Below the pieces are notes generated by a model. It saw nothing but the letters and a program-made list of their open reading frames with translations, did no database searches and was not told the origin of the DNA. From contig NVRZ01000105.1 in the NCBI GenBank assembly GCA_002401055.1, positions 1 through 9,265 on the forward strand: a stretch of DNA of 9,265 nucleotides, read 5' to 3'. Source of the DNA: Bacteroidota bacterium (GTDB lineage Bacteria; Bacteroidota; Bacteroidia; NORP154). Every line of letters begins with the position of its first letter. The stretch's first letter is position 1. The translations under genes and the position numbers were made by a program. This document shows, in pieces, positions 6,922 through 9,265 of this stretch.

Positions 6922-9265
6922 ATGAAAAGAATAGCTACTCTACTCGCAATCACGGTCTTACCTTTTATGAGCATTGCCCAAACGGACATTGCAGATGCAA
7001 GAACATTTACAATTGGTGCTACGATTACCGTTACGGGTGTTGTTACTAACGGTTCAGAACTAGGTGTTATCCGATATATTCAAGATGCAACTGGAGGAAT
7101 AGCATGTTACCCGGGGACAGGTTCCGTTGGCTTTAACCCAAATCGTGGTGATAGCATCACTGTAACTGGTACTTTAAAAAGCTACAACGAACTTTTGGAA
7201 GTTGATCCCATAACAAGTGTGACGATTAACTCAACTGGAAATGCCTCACCTACTCCACTAATAGTAACGCCCAATCAACAGGACGAAACAAATGAATCTG
7301 AACTGGTGCAAGTAGACAACGCGGTATTTGCAAATGGAGGGAGTACTTTTTCCGGTAGTACCAACTATGTATTTACGGCAAGTGGTCAAAACGGTGAAGT
7401 TCGAATTAACAACAATTCTGATTTGGTGGGAACGCTAATACCTGTGGCTCCTGTGACCATTGTTGCGCTTGCTTCTCAGTTTTTTACAACCTACCAATTA
7501 TTGCCAAGAGATGTAAATGATATTGTGCTTGGATCTCCTCTGTTTCTTACATCGGCCCTGAGTGTATCCAATATCACAACTTCAAGTGTGGATTTATCCT
7601 GGATTACCAATGCAACTGCATCCAGTACCATCAAATATGGACTTACAAATGCCTTTGAAATAGGTGAAGTAAATGATCCAACTATGGTAGCCGCGCATAC
7701 GATTTCGTTAACCGGCTTAACTGCTGCTACTTTCTATTATGTTCAAGCGTATTCCGTATCAGGCTCGGATACTGCATTCTCGAACACGAAGCTAATCTCT
7801 ACCGAGTCTAACTCTACGGGACAGATAATTGCATACTTCAACAATACGGTTGAAAATGGCGTGTCGACAGGAACCAATGCAACTTATATAGCAGATTTCC
7901 CAGATACAATTATCGCCTACATCAACAAGGCCACAACAACACTTGATATTTGCGTGTACAATTGCAACAACCTGAATATTGTAACTGCTATTAACAATGC
8001 GTTCAATAATGGAGTAACCGTAAGATATGTAAGCACCTTATCTACTCTCAACTCGGCGTTGACTAGCCTTGATGCGGGAATAGGTTTGCATAAGGGTAAC
8101 ACGGATGCGATAATGCACAATAAGTTCATTATTGTAGACCGAGATGATGTAAACAACTCATGGGTGCTTACTGGTTCCACTAACTGGACCACCAACAACT
8201 TGTATGATGACTACAACAACATGCTACTCATTCAGGATCAATCCGTTGCAAAGGCGTTTACCCTGGAATTTGAAGAAATGTTTGGTGATACAGGAGCTAT
8301 GCCAAATGCAGGGAATGCAAAATTTGGAGCGGATAAAACAGACAATACTCCTCATGAATTCATGGTTGGAGGATCAGCTGTTGAAGTATATTTTTCGCCT
8401 TCGGATCTTACAACTAGTAAGATCGAAGCGGCTATTGAGTCGGCGAGTACAAGCCTGGAATTTGCCCTATTGTCTTTTACTAAAAACGAATTGGGAACGG
8501 CGGTAAGAGATGCCCATGTATTATTTGGCAATGTGAAAGGGATCATGGAGAGTATAGGAGACCAAGGTGAAGAATACACTTTCCTAACAGGTGAAGGTGT
8601 TCCCCTACTCTCACATCAGGGAGTAACATACGACATGCATCATAAGTACGCGATCATCGATCGGGCTGATACTACTTCTGACCCATTTGTATTAACAGGC
8701 TCGCATAACTGGTCGACAGCTGCCGAAACCAAAAATGATGAGAACACTGTATTCATTCATCGGGCGGATATTGCCAACGAATATTATCAGGAATTCTTTG
8801 CCCGATACTGTGAACTTGACACAACTACCTGCCTCGTAACAGGAGTACAGTTAACGACTACATCTGTAAGTGCGAGCTGTAATGGAGATTGCGATGGTAC
8901 TGCAACAGCTGTAGAGTCGAACGGTGCAGCGCCTTTTACTTATAGCTGGAATGACCCGGCCTCTCAAACCAATGTAACAGCTACAGGCTTGTGTGCGGGT
9001 AATTACTCGGTTATGATTATTGACGGTGCTTCTACTACGGCTACAGCCTCGGTTACCGTAAGTGATCCTGCGGTTTTGGATGCCTCAATTACAGCCACCA
9101 GTGAAACCACTTCGGGAGCAAATGATGGTACAGCAACCGCATCGCCTACCGGCGGAACTTCAGGTTATACCTATTTATGGGATGACGGAAACGCGCAAAC
9201 CAGTGCTATGGCAACGGGATTGGCGCCTGGAACATATATAGTAGTTATTACAGATGCTAATGGCT
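6922..9265 (+). CDS. Secreted phospholipase D-like (HKD) protein with OB-fold, FN3-like and SprB-like repeat domains (3' end outside window)
   Basis: This reading frame is open from ATG 6922 to the window edge (781 codons, no stop), so the C-terminus is missing. Residues 1-19 are a signal peptide (MKRIATLL...MSIA, cleavage before Gln20). Residues ~21-201 resemble the OB-fold-like domain found in secreted nucleases (TVTGVVTNG, YIQDATGGIACY, GDSITVTGTL, ELVQVDNAVF, QLLPRDVND). An FN3-like domain spans ~211-295 (VDLSWITNA, LTGLTAATFYYV). The PLD region (~300-640) has two catalytic motifs: His399-x-Lys401-x4-Asp406 with GSTNWT, and His573-x-Lys575-x4-Asp580 with GSHNWS. Both sets are intact, so one chain can form the two-HKD active site that cleaves phosphodiester bonds. 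SprB-like repeats begin at ~652. A T9SS sorting domain is expected beyond the edge but not seen. Substrate may be DNA/RNA or phospholipid; the OB-fold and the lamin-tail neighbour favour nucleic acid, by inference. It starts 22 bases after the receptor stop, so the two are probably co-transcribed. Confidence 0.9.
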   Translation, partial: MKRIATLLAITVLPFMSIAQTDIADARTFTIGATITVTGVVTNGSELGVIRYIQDATGGIACYPGTGSVGFNPNRGDSITVTGTLKSYNELLEVDPITSVTINSTGNASPTPLIVTPNQQDETNESELVQVDNAVFANGGSTFSGSTNYVFTASGQNGEVRINNNSDLVGTLIPVAPVTIVALASQFFTTYQLLPRDVNDIVLGSPLFLTSALSVSNITTSSVDLSWITNATASSTIKYGLTNAFEIGEVNDPTMVAAHTISLTGLTAATFYYVQAYSVSGSDTAFSNTKLISTESNSTGQIIAYFNNTVENGVSTGTNATYIADFPDTIIAYINKATTTLDICVYNCNNLNIVTAINNAFNNGVTVRYVSTLSTLNSALTSLDAGIGLHKGNTDAIMHNKFIIVDRDDVNNSWVLTGSTNWTTNNLYDDYNNMLLIQDQSVAKAFTLEFEEMFGDTGAMPNAGNAKFGADKTDNTPHEFMVGGSAVEVYFSPSDLTTSKIEAAIESASTSLEFALLSFTKNELGTAVRDAHVLFGNVKGIMESIGDQGEEYTFLTGEGVPLLSHQGVTYDMHHKYAIIDRADTTSDPFVLTGSHNWSTAAETKNDENTVFIHRADIANEYYQEFFARYCELDTTTCLVTGVQLTTTSVSASCNGDCDGTATAVESNGAAPFTYSWNDPASQTNVTATGLCAGNYSVMIIDGASTTATASVTVSDPAVLDASITATSETTSGANDGTATASPTGGTSGYTYLWDDGNAQTSAMATGLAPGTYIVVITDANG
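8875..9264 (+). repeat. 130-residue SprB-repeat pair, copy B
   Basis: Codons for residues 652-781 of the PLD-like protein encode two SprB-like repeats in the same order as copy A. The first has Cys (SCNGDCDG, GLCAG); the second has GANDGTA and GLAPGTY. The alignment to residues 269-398 of the lamin-tail protein is gap-free. The window ends inside the block's conserved D.NGC motif, so a third repeat and a sorting domain may follow outside. Confidence 0.8.

Noticed and set aside
7917..8579. Reading frames on both strands within the PLD gene (7917-8198 minus, 8204-8506 plus, 8352-8579 minus)
   Set aside because: The plus-strand frame starting at 6922 is open throughout and encodes clear PLD domains, so these are shadows.

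Overview
The window looks like a piece of a Bacteroidota chromosome, probably Flavobacteriales. This rests on several things: the short AMP nucleosidase typical of that phylum, Bacteroidota-style -7 boxes (TAnnTTTG), little use of Shine-Dalgarno sequences, SprB-type repeats, a type IX secretion (T9SS) C-terminal sorting domain, and a TonB-dependent receptor with an N-terminal carboxypeptidase-regulatory-like domain. The genus cannot be fixed from the sequence.

Left part (1-2041) is housekeeping. It opens with the last ~95 residues of Ffh (the SRP54-type GTPase). The rest of ffh is missing: bases 1 to about 90 do not code for Ffh in any frame. One base after ffh comes a complete folD (one-carbon folate metabolism). 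Convergent to folD, with a 4-base overlap of the stop ends, lies a complete short-form AMP nucleosidase on the minus strand.

Bases 2042-2201 form a divergent promoter region, with a candidate -7 box for each direction and a small AT-rich dyad.

Right part (2202-9265) is a plus-strand run of three exported proteins with tight spacing (78 and 22 bases), probably one transcription unit. (1) A secreted protein made of a lamin-tail domain, three SprB-like repeats and a T9SS type A sorting domain. (2) A 962-residue TonB-dependent outer-membrane receptor, whose gene carries a run of ten G in the coding frame. (3) A large secreted protein, cut by the right edge, with an OB-fold-like domain, an FN3-like domain, two phospholipase D (HKD) catalytic motifs and then SprB-like repeats. 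Proteins 1 and 3 share a 130-residue block that aligns without gaps at about 60% identity (hand count).

A reasonable reading is that the two secreted proteins handle an extracellular polymer or lipid at the cell surface and the receptor imports a product. Lamin-tail and OB-fold domains often accompany secreted bacterial nucleases, and the PLD superfamily contains nucleases, so extracellular DNA is the leading substrate guess. That is inference: phospholipid is also possible, and no SusD-like partner or transporter is visible here. No tRNA, rRNA, CRISPR array or insertion sequence was seen, and no gene-free stretch exceeds 300 bases.
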